From Paraconiothyrium sp. Pb-2020 (lineage: Eukaryota; Ascomycota; Dothideomycetes; Pleosporales; Didymosphaeriaceae): a stretch of DNA of 64,000 bases. The stretch spans positions 2,294,001 through 2,358,000 of the forward strand of contig JAJUBI010000006.1 in the NCBI GenBank assembly GCA_022419385.1, read 5' to 3'. Both the position numbers and the translations under genes were made by a program. A model generated the notes under the pieces. That model saw only the letters and a program-made list of their open reading frames with translations, ran no database searches and was not told the DNA's origin. Below, piece by piece: positions 23,294 to 34,476 of this stretch; position 1 is the stretch's first letter; each line of letters starts with the position of its first letter.

Positions 23294-24275
23294 GTTGGGG
23301 TCGGTCTGGGAGTCTGGTTTGGCGCTTGGAGTAGGGGTTTTAGAGCTCTTTGATACCATGCAATGAAACTTGGCTTTAGGCCATTTTGTATGACCTTGCA
23401 TTCTTTTATTAATGCTGCAAGGCATCCGTGATCTTCTTCTGCATTTGCATCATGATGGATATTGACATCTAGGACTTCGCTTCTGCTTAGATGATCACAC
23501 AGTGCTGCACCAATCCTGCCGCCTAACCCTACCCACTTGGCTCATTTCGCGTTTGTTTTCATCCACACGAGCCGTGGTGTTCATGCACTCGTACAACCTT
23601 TCTAATTCGTTCGCGTTTGCCGGTGTCTCTTCCTTTCTCCTCACGCACCACCCACCGCACACCGCACATTGCACACAACAATTTCAGCACATTCTCTGCT
23701 AACGTTAACATTGAGCCATTACCTACACCACTCTGGATCTCACCTCGTCCACCACTAAGCTCTTCATCGTCTACACGTGCATCTGCCGCTGCTGCTCTGC
23801 TCACGGCAACAGCTACCGTACCGGCTCCCACGCTGACATCCCTTTCAAGATTGATGATCTCCAAGTTGCTCCTACTTCTGCTCCTCTTTAAGGTATGCAT
23901 GCAATTCATTTGGATTCAATCCATCACGGCCAGCCACGGACTCTGCTGTAATTCGGGTCCAAGTCGGCATATCGCATGTCGCCCGACGTCGTAGCAGTTC
24001 ATGTTGCAGCTACTACAGCACCATTTAGGGTCTCATGACTAGCTTCTACGAAGATATGATCTTCAAGGCTGAAAATTATACAAAGCTTGCTAACTGTAGT
24101 CACAGATCGAATCAATATCTGCTGGATTCCCCGTCACAGCCGTAAGTATCACCACCTTAACAGAGCTGCTTCAGGCCACTGCCGCCCCTCGGCAATCATC
24201 GCTGGCTTTCAATTCGAAATCGCTCTTCCATTCCATGACTTTGAAGCTTCACACATTGCTAATCGGTCATAGACA
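23294..24275. other. Intergenic, no supported gene
   Basis: CT-rich and CA-rich runs at about 23.6-23.85 kb give short opposite-strand frames without motifs. This looks like the promoter region of the small gene at 24276. No RNA gene was seen. Confidence 0.45.
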
Positions 24276-24665
24276 ATGCCCCTCTTCGACCCCATCTCCG
24301 TCTACACCGCTGTCCTCCTCCACCTCCAAAACCTGTTCTACCGCTGCCTCCGGGCCCTCCGTACCCTCCGCCCGCAATTCCTCGCCCTGCTGACGACCTA
24401 CCGGGCCTGCGACCCCGACCCCAACCAACTCCGCCCTCTATTCGACTACGTCGAGATGCGCTTCGCAGTCGGCCTGAACTTCAGGGAGTATTGGGCGTGG
24501 CGGGTGGCGCCGGTGTTCTTCGTGTTTCGCGCGACATGGTGGGCGCTAATGGCGGTATGGTGCTGGGGAGTTGCAGCGCGGCTGTGGGTGGGCGTGGGTT
24601 GGTGGATTCTGCGAGGAAGAGAGGAGGCGGTAGGAGAAGGGAAGGAAATTTTCAATTGCCCATAA
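24276..24665 (+). CDS. Small hydrophobic hypothetical protein
   Basis: Frame of 129 residues starting MPLFDPISVYTAVLLHLQNL. The first half has strongly C-ending codons, unlike the flanking DNA, which argues for real coding. Two hydrophobic aromatic stretches, APVFFVFRATWWALMAVWCWGVA and ARLWVGVGWWIL, probably form one or two membrane segments near the C terminus. No family was recognised. A small integral membrane protein is possible. A downstream exon cannot be excluded, because the codon bias weakens toward the stop. Confidence 0.5.
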   Translation: MPLFDPISVYTAVLLHLQNLFYRCLRALRTLRPQFLALLTTYRACDPDPNQLRPLFDYVEMRFAVGLNFREYWAWRVAPVFFVFRATWWALMAVWCWGVAARLWVGVGWWILRGREEAVGEGKEIFNCP

Positions 24666-26894
24666 GACTGGGCAATTGGATCGCTTCCTCCCTGGACGGT
24701 TTTATTAGCATCTTTCCGGTTGTTCAACCCTTTTCCGGCTTTCCAGAGGACTCTTGTATAACAGTGGGCGATCATGAGGGTCGTATTTTGGCGTTTTTGC
24801 TGAAACCCACGGATAGGAAATAGATTTTCGTCTTCGCTGTCTACATGAACCCAAAATTATCATATGCTTAGGATTGTATAGCACTACGATCCCGGACTTA
24901 TCTTGAAGTACTGGCACTGATATAGGATCTTTGTTAACCGGCTCTAGTGTTCTGGTGTTCTATTGGCAGCATTCATGCAACATACTTTGGTCAGTATTTG
25001 AGCTCAATCCTTCTCCAAAATCTCTGTGTGCTCGGCACCATTCGTTTTCTTTCCCCTTTCGTCCTCTCCCATCACTGCTTCTCTAGGTAAACCTGGCTTA
25101 AGACCCTGATGCGTGGCTACAATTCCCTCTCGTTCTCCTCAGGTCCCGTCCGGTTGAAAATACAGTGCGTGATGTGAGTGCTGGGATCATACTGCTTAAT
25201 AACGTCACCTAGTCGTACGCTTCGTCCCCCTAAGCTGGTATACCTTTTACATCGGCTAGAACTCTCATAAACGTCAGTCAACATCTCCCTCCTTAGCATC
25301 TCCAGTGACACGAAGAGCAAGACTCACAAAGTAGGAGAACACCGTGTGGTATTAATATGTATTCAATCTGAAACGATGAATCCTCTCACATACCGATGAC
25401 CGAGAACTCCCAGCTTCCCCCCACCCAGCAACAAATTTTGCCACGATGAACATAGCAACATTCTGCACATCATGGAGCAAGGAACCGCCCACAAGCGAGA
25501 AGATCGAACAGTACAGAACACCGGTTTTGTGACCGCATCGGTCCATGGTGTAGAAGCTGATACGAGTGTTTGACCTGCAAGTCGCCGTTCAATCGCCATC
25601 TTCAAATTAGCGAAGTCCAGCACATATTTTACGCATGGGCCTTTCCAGGTGTGCTACGTGATGTGCCTAATGCTCGTTCCGTCGCAAGCAAATGAACAGC
25701 GACTCGTGAGGGGCACCTAAATGTTAAGTCTGGATGCCAATCTCAGCGTATTATGATTAGGTAATTGAATGAGTCCATAAAGTAGACTAGTTAATGTACA
25801 TGCCACCGTGGCCACAGTACTGACGCCGAGGTCATCTACTCTATAGGCTACTATAATCACATGATATAATGATCTCTACCTTGAGTCGATACATCCGCTC
25901 CGGCCGAATTGGTTACGATGCATGCGTCCGTCGAACCGGATTCATGGCTCTATTTTTTACCTGCCTATTCAGTGCCTTATTGGACCCTCAACGTCTATAC
26001 TCATTTGTACTTACTACTTCAATTCCGCGTTCAAGTCTCTTTGCCCCTCTCAGCCCTCCGTCCACCATGGGAAATAGGGTGGAGCTACATCCCTCGAAAC
26101 ACTTTAATCCAATGCAAACAGTTTCTCATATTTGGTATCACACTGGTCAAGCCAGCTTTCCTGATTATACGGGCCTGGTAGATGCAGAAGGTAAGCCAAC
26201 AAGCATTTACGAAGCCCTTATGGAAACAATGGTGGTTTCGAAATCTGGGATACAACAAAGCCAGCATAAACTCGTGAGCTATTCTATGTTCTTCCAATAT
26301 TGCGAGAAATTGGATCAGATAGCCAGTAATTTGATACGTCGACGCTTCTAAGTAGTCGAAGGGGAAACACTGAAGAAAATGAACGACAGTGAATCGCCGA
26401 GTAGAGCCGGGGTGGGTCGAGAACACAGCCATGTCGATAATCACTTCATCACAAGTCCGCAAACCATGTCGAAGTATGCCTCAAGTTCGTCCACCTCATC
26501 ACGGTTAGGCGAGGAGTAAGGAGAAGTCGCTAAACTTACACATCCGACAAAACGACACTCACAGAATGACATAATGGGGATCCCTAGTTCAGGGCGCGTA
26601 TGTACTAAACATAGCGCTCAAATATGCGTCTATTAACGCTATACGCACCAGAGACAAAGCTTCAAGCGACACTATGCCAACATCATCTGTCGCGCCACAT
26701 TAACAAGACGAAACAGCGCGAGGGGATGGGTGAGCGCCTCCAGGTACGTCTTCGTCGTCACTGTCGGCTAGGCTTCCTATGAGAGCGTGTGTTGTCGTGG
26801 CTTCTGCTCTGATCGTCTCACCAGTTCGTTCGTTTCTCCTGAAGCTTGTCAATAGATCACATGGGTATCACGTATCTCGAATCTGCGACCTCAC
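24666..26894. other. Intergenic region with a gene relic
   Basis: Apart from the transporter fragment near 25.4-25.6 kb, nothing convincing was seen. A 160-codon plus-strand frame at 25869-26351 overlaps another plus-strand frame and a minus-strand frame and has no motif. AT-rich stretches with few long frames at 25.7-25.9 kb suggest old, inactive DNA. Confidence 0.45.
25352..25623 (-). pseudogene. Decayed MFS sugar-transporter fragment
   Basis: On the minus strand, a piece reading MDRCGHKTGVLYCSIFSLVGG and NVAMFIVAKFVAGWGEA matches the loop 2-3, helix 3 and helix 4 region of fungal hexose-type MFS transporters (pattern D-R-x-G-R-R-x-x, then helix 3, then N-x-x-M-F-I-x-x-R-x-x-x-G-x-G). The GRR motif is damaged to GHK. 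Upstream sequence continues in a different frame and downstream similarity stops abruptly, so fewer than about 60 codons remain of a ~500-residue protein. This is a relic, not a functional gene. Confidence 0.6.
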
Positions 26895-28445
26895 TCAATC
26901 CTTGGCCTTCCCATCCGCTACTCCGCCTTGCTGCTTCTCATCACCACATCTTCCCTTGAGCTCCTTTCTCCACTCGTCAAAATCCTTGCTCACAATACCT
27001 TCCGCGGTTTCTTTAGTTTCCCTCACCTCAACAATACCCGCCTTCTTTTCTAGGCTTAGTCGATACACTTTGCCTTCTTCTGTGACCACGCTCCTTAACC
27101 ACCCCAAAAACGCCGTCGCAAAATTGATACAAGTATTCCCATCCCAGCAGTGCGTTCCCCTCCTCACCATCCCCGGAATCTTATTAGTCTCCAACTCCTG
27201 CACTCCCGTCAACATACCCTGCTTGCTCCTCCAGCCGATGATTATCTTCGGCACGCCGAGGAGGAAAGACTGTGCCCAGAACTTTAAAAGCTTGCGCTCG
27301 AACTTGAGGATGTCGCGGTTGGACGGGTTTGAAGGGAGAGCCTCGGCGGTTTTGAGCTCTATCCAGGGGATGGGGTCGTTGAGGAAGGGGGGCTTGGGTG
27401 CGGAGAGGCCATCGACCTCGCCGCCAAGAAGAAGGACGTGTGGTCCAAATGAGGTGCGGACAATACTGCAGTGCTGGGCGTAGTTCGAGACTGGGGCTTT
27501 TGGCCGGGCATCGATGACTTCTCTTGGGGTTTCGGAGGGAGGTGTAGGGATGAGTGCTAACGTCTCGAACTTATAGCCCCAGTATGTCATCATTTTGTGA
27601 TTAGGCATATTAGGGTCTTGCCACTTGGGCGGTGACCGCGACGCTTCTTGGGCGCGTTGCGCAGCGCGCGCGGGGAAGTCTTCCTCAATATAGATGGTGC
27701 CGTCGCGAAAGGTCGCGAACATGGAAAACTCTGCGAACATGTCGAATGGCGCCGTCATGATCTTCGTCATCATTCCTCGCCATGTAACAAAGTCCGCCTG
27801 CTCTTGTAACCCCGTAATCCTTTCCTTGCTCGCCACAGCACGTAGTAGGCTGTCTAGGTGCGGATCCGTCTTGTCTTCATAGTGCCGGAATGTACTGAAG
27901 CCTTCCTTCAGATCAGCTCCCATCTGGGGAGGACAGTAGTAGTTCACACTTGACTCATCTTCCTTGTATTGGTGGTCGTCGTCATAGGAGAAGTGGGTGA
28001 CTTCTTGGGGGCGCTTGATGCTGGCCGAGGCGCCTCGAAACTGGTTCAGAGGTTGAATGGGGAAGCGTGAGAGGGCTAGGGACGGTGCGCAGTCGTTGGT
28101 CGAGAGACTGGGACTTGTAGCAGAAGGTTGCGTGGAAGGTGTAGGCAGTGATAGCGCGACGCGTGGGATGGCCTGCGTTCGTGGCCTCTTTCGAGGAGGC
28201 GAAGTCCGTTCCTGGTCGTCCTCATCATCATCTGGGTGTGAACCTGCGGGTCCGGGTGGGCTCGGAGGAAGAATGTCAGGTGGAGCACTTGGGCGTGCAT
28301 TGCCGTGGGCGTCCTGCTTTTCTTGCGCATCTGGCTCTCGTTGCGCCATTGTCGCTGCTACGCAAGGTTCGACGTCGACAGAGGAGCGAACGGCTGAAAT
28401 CGAGCTATCGTCGGCTTCGGCGAGTGGATACGTGGAAGCGAGCAA
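26895..28445 (-). CDS. RAI1: Rai1 decapping nuclease (DXO family)
   Basis: Single-exon frame of 516 residues. The first ~140 residues are disordered, rich in Pro, Ser and Asp. The DXO/Rai1 catalytic core follows: YWGYKFE (residues 288-294, motif II), GGEVDG (341-346, the E-x-D metal ligands), WIELKT (361-366, E-x-K) and LGVPKIIIGWR (396-406). These residues form the divalent-metal active site that removes incomplete 5' caps and 5' pyrophosphate. Rai1 also stabilises the nuclear exonuclease Rat1. Acidic and lysine ligands are all present, so the enzyme should be active. The true start may be the second methionine (MAQREPD, at 28349), which shortens the tail by 32 residues. The gene is divergent from the unknown gene at 28719. 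Confidence 0.93.
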   Translation of the reverse strand: MLASTYPLAEADDSSISAVRSSVDVEPCVAATMAQREPDAQEKQDAHGNARPSAPPDILPPSPPGPAGSHPDDDEDDQERTSPPRKRPRTQAIPRVALSLPTPSTQPSATSPSLSTNDCAPSLALSRFPIQPLNQFRGASASIKRPQEVTHFSYDDDHQYKEDESSVNYYCPPQMGADLKEGFSTFRHYEDKTDPHLDSLLRAVASKERITGLQEQADFVTWRGMMTKIMTAPFDMFAEFSMFATFRDGTIYIEEDFPARAAQRAQEASRSPPKWQDPNMPNHKMMTYWGYKFETLALIPTPPSETPREVIDARPKAPVSNYAQHCSIVRTSFGPHVLLLGGEVDGLSAPKPPFLNDPIPWIELKTAEALPSNPSNRDILKFERKLLKFWAQSFLLGVPKIIIGWRSKQGMLTGVQELETNKIPGMVRRGTHCWDGNTCINFATAFLGWLRSVVTEEGKVYRLSLEKKAGIVEVRETKETAEGIVSKDFDEWRKELKGRCGDEKQQGGVADGKAKD

Positions 28446-28718
28446 GGTAAATCATTGGTTGCAAATGGTACAGAAAAAAGGGATCGCCTTGCTTTATCTT
28501 CGTGTTGACATTATCGCATTGTCCAGGAACACGGGTGAAGCGACGAAGGCCCAAGCTCTCAGAGGTCCTTCCCCGCAAACCTCCGCGTTACGGCGTGCCA
28601 TAGCAACCAAAACCACAAAGATTAAAACAACTCTCCAACACCTTGCACGATAGCACCTGCTGCGTGGCTCCGCCACCCGTTGCCTCAAAACATCCTTAGA
28701 CCCCACAATATATCTAAG

Positions 28719-29472
28719 ATGGACCACCGCCGCCCCATCCGTCCACCCCACCACACTGGTGCCCCCCGACGCCCCCTCTTCACTTCTACTTCCACGAGCA
28801 CCTCTTCTCACCCGTCGCGCACTAATTCCCGTACGACGAATCCCTCCAAGTCCACCGCCGTCCATATCTCCACCGACGACGCCAATAATCGCGACGACGA
28901 CCTCGTCGAGCGCGACGCTGCCGGAAACTACAAAATCATGGCGCCGTCCACCGCCATGAAGATGGGCGTTGAGCCCCCCGTCAACCCGGAGCAGGAGGAG
29001 AAAGAGCAAGAAGATCAGATGATTGCGTTGTACAGGAAGAGTAACTGTCATTGGGACCAGGCAGGTGAGTCTCCCCTATCGTTTCTACCCCCCTGCATGG
29101 CCGTGGTTTACACGGCGGTTTAAACAGGAAGAGGAGGAAGCGTAGTGCGAAAAGGAGCGAATAGCCTGTGCGAGTCACTTTCCCGCCTGTCTTTGGGAGA
29201 CAAGGATATGTGGGATTGGGACGGAGGGGGACACTGGGATGGGGAGGCTAGAATTGCCATGTTGGAGGAGACGGAGGGGGGGAATCAAGGTGGAAGGGTA
29301 CTGCAAACGGACGATTGAAGGCGTGGACAGTTTGTGGGTGGAACATGCTGACGAGTGTGAAGCATTTTTGGAGGAGATTAAAATCGCGCTTAAGTCGAGT
29401 TTGGAGAGAACGGTTGCGAGTTTGGAGGCGGACCGGTGGATGTTCGAGGGTGAGAGTGTCAGGAAGATGTGA
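28719..29472 (+). CDS. Hypothetical protein with an apparent frameshift
   Basis: Exon 1 (28719-29064) starts MDHRRPIRPPHHTG and ends at a GTGAGT donor. Exon 2 begins at 29128 after a TTTAAACAG acceptor and reads RGGSVVRKGANSLCESLSRL, then DGEARIAMLEETEGG. The frame then meets a run of seven G (29276-29282) and soon stops. One base fewer in that run would continue into a long helical segment (KVEGYCKRTIEGVDSLWVEH and AFLEEIKIALKSSLERTVASL) ending at 29470-29472. Both sides have protein-like character, so this looks like one gene with an indel, real or from sequencing. A GTGAGT at 29469 could instead be a donor leading to a short last exon. The N-terminal third is disordered, rich in Ser, Thr and Pro. 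I do not recognise the family; an acidic, helical nuclear or kinetochore-type protein is only a guess. Confidence 0.6.
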
Positions 29473-29734
29473 GTGGAGGATGATGGGATGCTGAGAGTGA
29501 TGGCCTAGCAGTAAGGGACGTGACATATCTCTGAATACGCTGTCCAGCGGCTGATCGATCCACGGACATCACCCACTGCCAGCCAAGCGTTGGAAATGAT
29601 ACCCTAGTCGGGTTTTGCATAAACCCAGATGTATGTGTTCGAAGACGAATTGTCTATACGACGATGACGAAGGCATGAACTGTCTAAGTGATATAAACAC
29701 GACCCCCAAACACCACGCTTATCCATCCTACACG

Positions 29735-32200
29735 CTAACCAAATCTAAATCGACTCCCCAGCGTCCCAAACCGCTCCCTTTCCGGCGGCTTCGTCGGGCT
29801 CTGACTCGCAATCGTTGCTCCCTCTTGCACCTTCGCAATCAACATCTGTCCCTTCATCGCATCCACCTTCCCGTACTTCTTGTTTCTCTGCGCAACGTCG
29901 AAGTACTCCATGTGGTCTTCCGCGCCCATGAGTTGCACCGTCTGCGTCAGCTCGTCCAAATTATCCAGCAACAGTGGGTCGCCGAGGCCCTCCACAAAAT
30001 TCGCGAGGTATCGCGTATCCATAGCGAGAGCGCTGACAGCCGCGGGCGTGATGCGTTTGACGGACTCATCCAAGGGAAGTGCGAGAATGGCATCTTTAGC
30101 GTGGGAGAGCGCGTCAAAGTATACGAAGCCCTTGACTTCTTCTGGGAGAGCGAGGAGAACGGAATTTGAGATGTCACTCAGCCACCTCGTCATCTCCTTC
30201 ATGTAGTCACTTGGCTCACTCGCCGGCTTAGTAGCCATCCATTCGTACTCCGCTGTCTCGACCAACTGGTCGATCTTGCTGTTCACGACCTCGAAGATAC
30301 GATCACTCGCCTGCTTCTTCGCGGCCTTGAACTTCTCGGTGGCTTGTAAAGTGATGGGTCCGGTAGCTGCGGGCGATGATCGCGCTTCAAAGAGGAGCGC
30401 TTCGAGCTCGTGGCACGCTGTTTCAAAGTGCTCGACGTTGGTGAGGATCTGGACAATCTGACCGGGGTATTGAGAGGCAAGACGGTCAATAAGGGATTGG
30501 CAAACCTCATTGCAGAGGAGATCATCCAGCGAGGTCCGGAGAGTTTCATCGATGATGGAAGATTTTTGGAAGTAGTCATCTGAGAAGAGGTAGATCTGGT
30601 TGAGGAAGTTTCTAACATCGATGCAGCAGAGAGGATACATCTGAGAAAAGGGTAGGACGCAGGGGAAGCTGGGGCATGGTTAGTATACATTTATGGGGGA
30701 AGAGCATAGTGGGCGTACGTGAGTTCCTCGCGCTCCTTCTCCGGAGTGTACCAGCTGACAGTCACAACCTTGTCGTACTCTTCGATGCTGTTGAGCGTCA
30801 TCGGCATGTAATCGTCCGTCGTCACAATCTCAGTAAAGTCTTCGCTAAAGCGGCTCTTCAGTAGTTCTGAGTACTTAGAGAAGAGCGTGAGTAGGAGTTC
30901 ATTCATGGTTGAAACGGAGTAGCCCCATTTCTGGATTACAGTCAGCATTGCAGATAAAGTATAATGGTTGCACAAACCTCCATGGTTAACATGAACAGGG
31001 CAACGCGGCCTTTGATTCTCAGGAGAAGCTCGTCGTTGCTGACTTGTGGTAAGGCTTTCGTTATCAGCTCGATAGCTCTCGCACACATTGCATCCCAGAG
31101 CTCGTCGATATCGGCCTGTGATCGAAGGTTGATTGTCTTGGCTGCGGTCGCCTTTTCGATGATCGCAAAGCCTGCGATGCTCTCTAACAAGCTACTCAGC
31201 TCGCCACATTCCTCATCAAGTAAGCTTAGCGTTTGTGGAAGGATCAAGTCTTTCTGCAGTTTTCGGTCCTCGGCATACTCAGCTTTGAACTGCTCTCGTT
31301 TTCCTAACGTATCGTATATATGCATAGCTTCAAACAACGGGGTAAAGTCGGTCTCATTTCCAGCTTCTTCATTATTGAGGACATCGAATTCGTCAGTCTC
31401 GTCAGCAACGAGTTCAATTGCAGAATTCAGCTTAAACTTGGAGAACCGTGGGTCTGCTTCAGATCGTTCTTGATTCCGCGTGCGCCGTACATCGGTGTAG
31501 TAGAATGACACTTCGCCCAAGAACTGTGATGATTCTCGAACGCGATACAGCCAAGTGCTCAGGTCAGCCTTGACAGCTTCACGGATTTGCTCTCGGGCCA
31601 CTGGCACGCTCTTGTCGATGAGGCCAGCGAGACTGTAACGACTGATGCCTTTCAAATGGATGGTTTGCAGTTCGTCCAATGCACGCAATGCAGCATAGTA
31701 GTTCTTCTCTTTCAAAAGCTCGTAGACTTGGTTAGCAAGTCGCAGGACCTCCAAACAATCGTTGAGCGCGGCGTTCGCCTCGTTGATATTTTGGCGCACG
31801 TTACGGGACTCCTTCAGGGCCTGTTTCTGTGCATGGAGCTTGTCGGCACTCTCCTGTATAGATGCCTGGAGCTCGAGAATCTCATCAGTGATGTCAACAG
31901 TGCCGGACCGAACCTTCAGAAGCGAGTCCACAGAGCCGATGAATTCCTGGTGATTTGCACTACAAATCCGCTCGATCTCGGACTCTCTATCGTTTGAGTA
32001 TTGGTCAAAGGCTTGCAGAAGCTGGTTAGTGTGTCTCGCATCTTTCATAATCGGAACAAGCTGTTCGATGTAGTCCGAGTCTGAGCTTGACTGAGATATC
32101 TGATCGTCGTCAATAGGGAGCATGCATCGTCACGTGCGGAGTGCTTCACCTGCTTGATAGCCAGCCACAGGTCGTCTCTCGGATCCACCGCGGAAGGCAT
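29735..32200 (-). CDS. SEC15: Exocyst complex subunit Sec15
   Basis: Four exons: 32200-32150, 32099-30978, 30930-30719 and 30668-29735, with introns of 50, 47 and 50 nt; product 772 residues, the usual Sec15 length. Recognisable Sec15 stretches are SSSDSDYIEQLVP near the start, ERICSANHQEFIGSVDSLL, NYYAALRALDELQTIHLKGI, and FPCVLPFSQMYPLCCIDVRN in the last exon. The protein is largely helical and cytosolic. Sec15 binds the Rab Sec4 on secretory vesicles and links them to the exocyst at sites of polarised growth, here presumably hyphal tips. The tiny first exon (MPSAVDPRDDLWLAIKQ) is required to join AIKQ to ISQSSSDSD. The gene is divergent from LYS9, with about 460 bases between the proposed starts. 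Confidence 0.93.
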
Positions 32201-32659
32201 GTTGGTAGATGCCTAGCGCGGCGCGTGCTCTAGGGGTGCGCAACCAGGGCCCAAGAAGACTCCAGAATATCGCTTCCTGTGGGGAAATTGCGTGATTGCG
32301 ACTCTGTTCTAGGATTGAATCCGGAGTGTCGGGAGTTCAAGTCGATGCGAAAGGTGTATGAAACGTAGCCGCCTCTACGCACCGGAGTTCGATGTTCTGG
32401 GCTGCAGCGGGCGGGCGATACCCGACCACGTGACTTGAGCCGCATCTTAGCTTCCACGCATCCCTGTCGTTGCTCTGTGCGGTGGCGTGCGGGGCAAATG
32501 CAAGAAGCTCCGATGACGCTCCGTACCATTTTTCAACACTCCGATTCCGAGAGGACTTCACACTATATCTTTCCATATTGTGCAAGGTGCAAATTCCAAA
32601 CACACAACATGGAAGCCGTCACAAGTGGGTTTCTCCTCGATTGTGAGATTGAGAAGGCA

Positions 32660-34211
32660 ATGGCTGATTCGCGCAGACAAGTTGCAGCAAGTGCTTGGTG
32701 GGGGTGCGACCAGCAACCAGTGAGTGCAATTGTGGAAGCACAACTTCGAACACACCACTAACCAATCTGCAGCTCCGTCCTCTTGCTCGGTGCTGGATTC
32801 GTGTAAGCTTCATCAATCCGAAGACCCGCACCATACTCTGACACATGGAAGCACGCGACCGACTGCTGAGGTCCTCGGAAACTCTGGTGTCAAGGTCACG
32901 GTTGCATGCAGGACACTAGAGAAGGCACAGGCTTTGGCCAAGGGCATCAGCAATGCTACTGCCATCAGCGTAGGCTTGCCCGCCGGTAATTTGCGATCCT
33001 TGAGCTAATTCCATCAGCTTGATGTCGACAACGCTGAGGCTCTTGACGAGGAAGTGGCCAAGGTCGACGTCGTCATCAGTTTGATCCCATACACCTACCA
33101 CGCAACCGTCATCAAGTCGGCCATCCGCAAGAAGAAGAACGTCGTCACGACCTCCTACGTATCACCCGCAATGGAAGAGCTTGATGCTCAATGCAAGGAA
33201 GCGGGCATCACCGTTTTCAATGAGATTGGTGTCGACCCCGGTGTTGACCATCTTTCCGCCGTCATCACCATTGACGACGTCCACAAGGCCGGTGGCAAGA
33301 TCCTCTCCTTCAAGTCATACTGTGGTGGTCTCCCCGCGCCTGAGGCATCGGACAATCCGCTCGGATACAAGTTCTCATGGAGCTCTCGCGGTGTCCTGCT
33401 TGCCCTGCGCAACCAGGCCAAGTGGTGGCAAGACGGTAAGGTCAAGGAGGTTGAGGGCCCTGAGCTGATGGCAGAGGCTAAGCCCTACTTTATCTATCCC
33501 GGATTCGCCTTCGTTGCTTACCCCAACCGTGATTCCACACCCTACAAGGAGCGCTACAAGATTCCCGAGGCGCAGACCATCGTCCGTGGTACCCTACGGT
33601 ACGGCGGTTTCCCCGAGTACATCAAGACACTCGTTGATATCGGCTTCCTTGTCGAGGACGAGAAGGACTTCCTTAAGAAGGGATCTGATATTTCCTGGAG
33701 AGAGGCTACCTCCAAAATCGTCGGTGCCAAGGGTGATAAGGAGGATGACATCGTCTGGGCCATTAGCTCACGCGCCAAGTTCGCCTCCACCGAAGAGAAG
33801 GACCGCATCCTGGATGGCCTCCGCTGGATCGGCCTCTTCTCCGACGAGAAGATTACGCCCCGTGGTAACCCGCTTGACACGCTCTGCGCGACGCTCGAGC
33901 AGAAGATGCAGTATGAGGAGGGCGAGCGTGATATGGTCATGCTGCAGCACAGGTTTGAGATCGAGAACAAGGACGGTAGCAAGGACGTTCGCACTGAAAC
34001 ACTTGTTGACTACGGTGACCCCAAGGGCTACTCGTCAATGGCCAAGTTGGTCGGTGTTCCGTGCGCGATCGCTGTGCAGCAGGTGCTTGACGGCACTATC
34101 TCCAAGAAGGGTGTATTAGCGCCGATGGATCCCGAGATCTGCAGGCCATTGATGAAGATTCTGGAGGACAAATATGATGTACGCTTCAAGTCAAAGACCA
34201 TCAGGCAGTAA
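32660..34211 (+). CDS. LYS9: Saccharopine dehydrogenase (NADP+, L-glutamate-forming)
   Basis: Saccharopine reductase catalyses the penultimate step of fungal alpha-aminoadipate lysine synthesis. Well-supported exons are 32773-32802, 32852-32969 and 33018-34211. They give SVLLLGAGFV (the NAD(P)-binding GxGxxG-type turn), then RPTAEVLGNSGVKVTVACRT, then ISLDVDNAEALDEEV and VDVVISLIPYTYHATVIKSA. The C terminus ends DVRFKSKTIRQ. Typical family motifs NEIGVDPGVDHL and SYCGGLPAPE are intact. The first exon is uncertain. ATG at 32660 (MADSRRQVAASA) with a weak GT donor at about 32700 fits the phase, but I could not fix it. The length of about 460 residues matches the family. The gene is convergent with GET4, 265 bases away. 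Confidence 0.9.
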
Positions 34212-34476
34212 AGTGTTGATGGGGTTTTGAAGAAGTTTAACGTTCGCTTTAAGCGGCTGATCATACCGCAATTCTAGAGTGTAGACAGAAGAACCACGAA
34301 ATCTCCTCACCTCATATTCACCGTGCGAGTAGCTCAGGAAACTTGAAACAACTTTATACAAGTATGCCAAAGCATCTAGACCGGCGAGGGTATATAGCCT
34401 ACAACGAAACCATCCATTCCCCGCATGCAAGCCGTATCTCATGCTATCGTAATTCATGACCAAATGGAACACCCCT

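Noticed and set aside
25869..26351. 160-codon plus-strand frame
   Set aside because: Overlaps another plus-strand phase and a minus-strand frame; neither has domain evidence.
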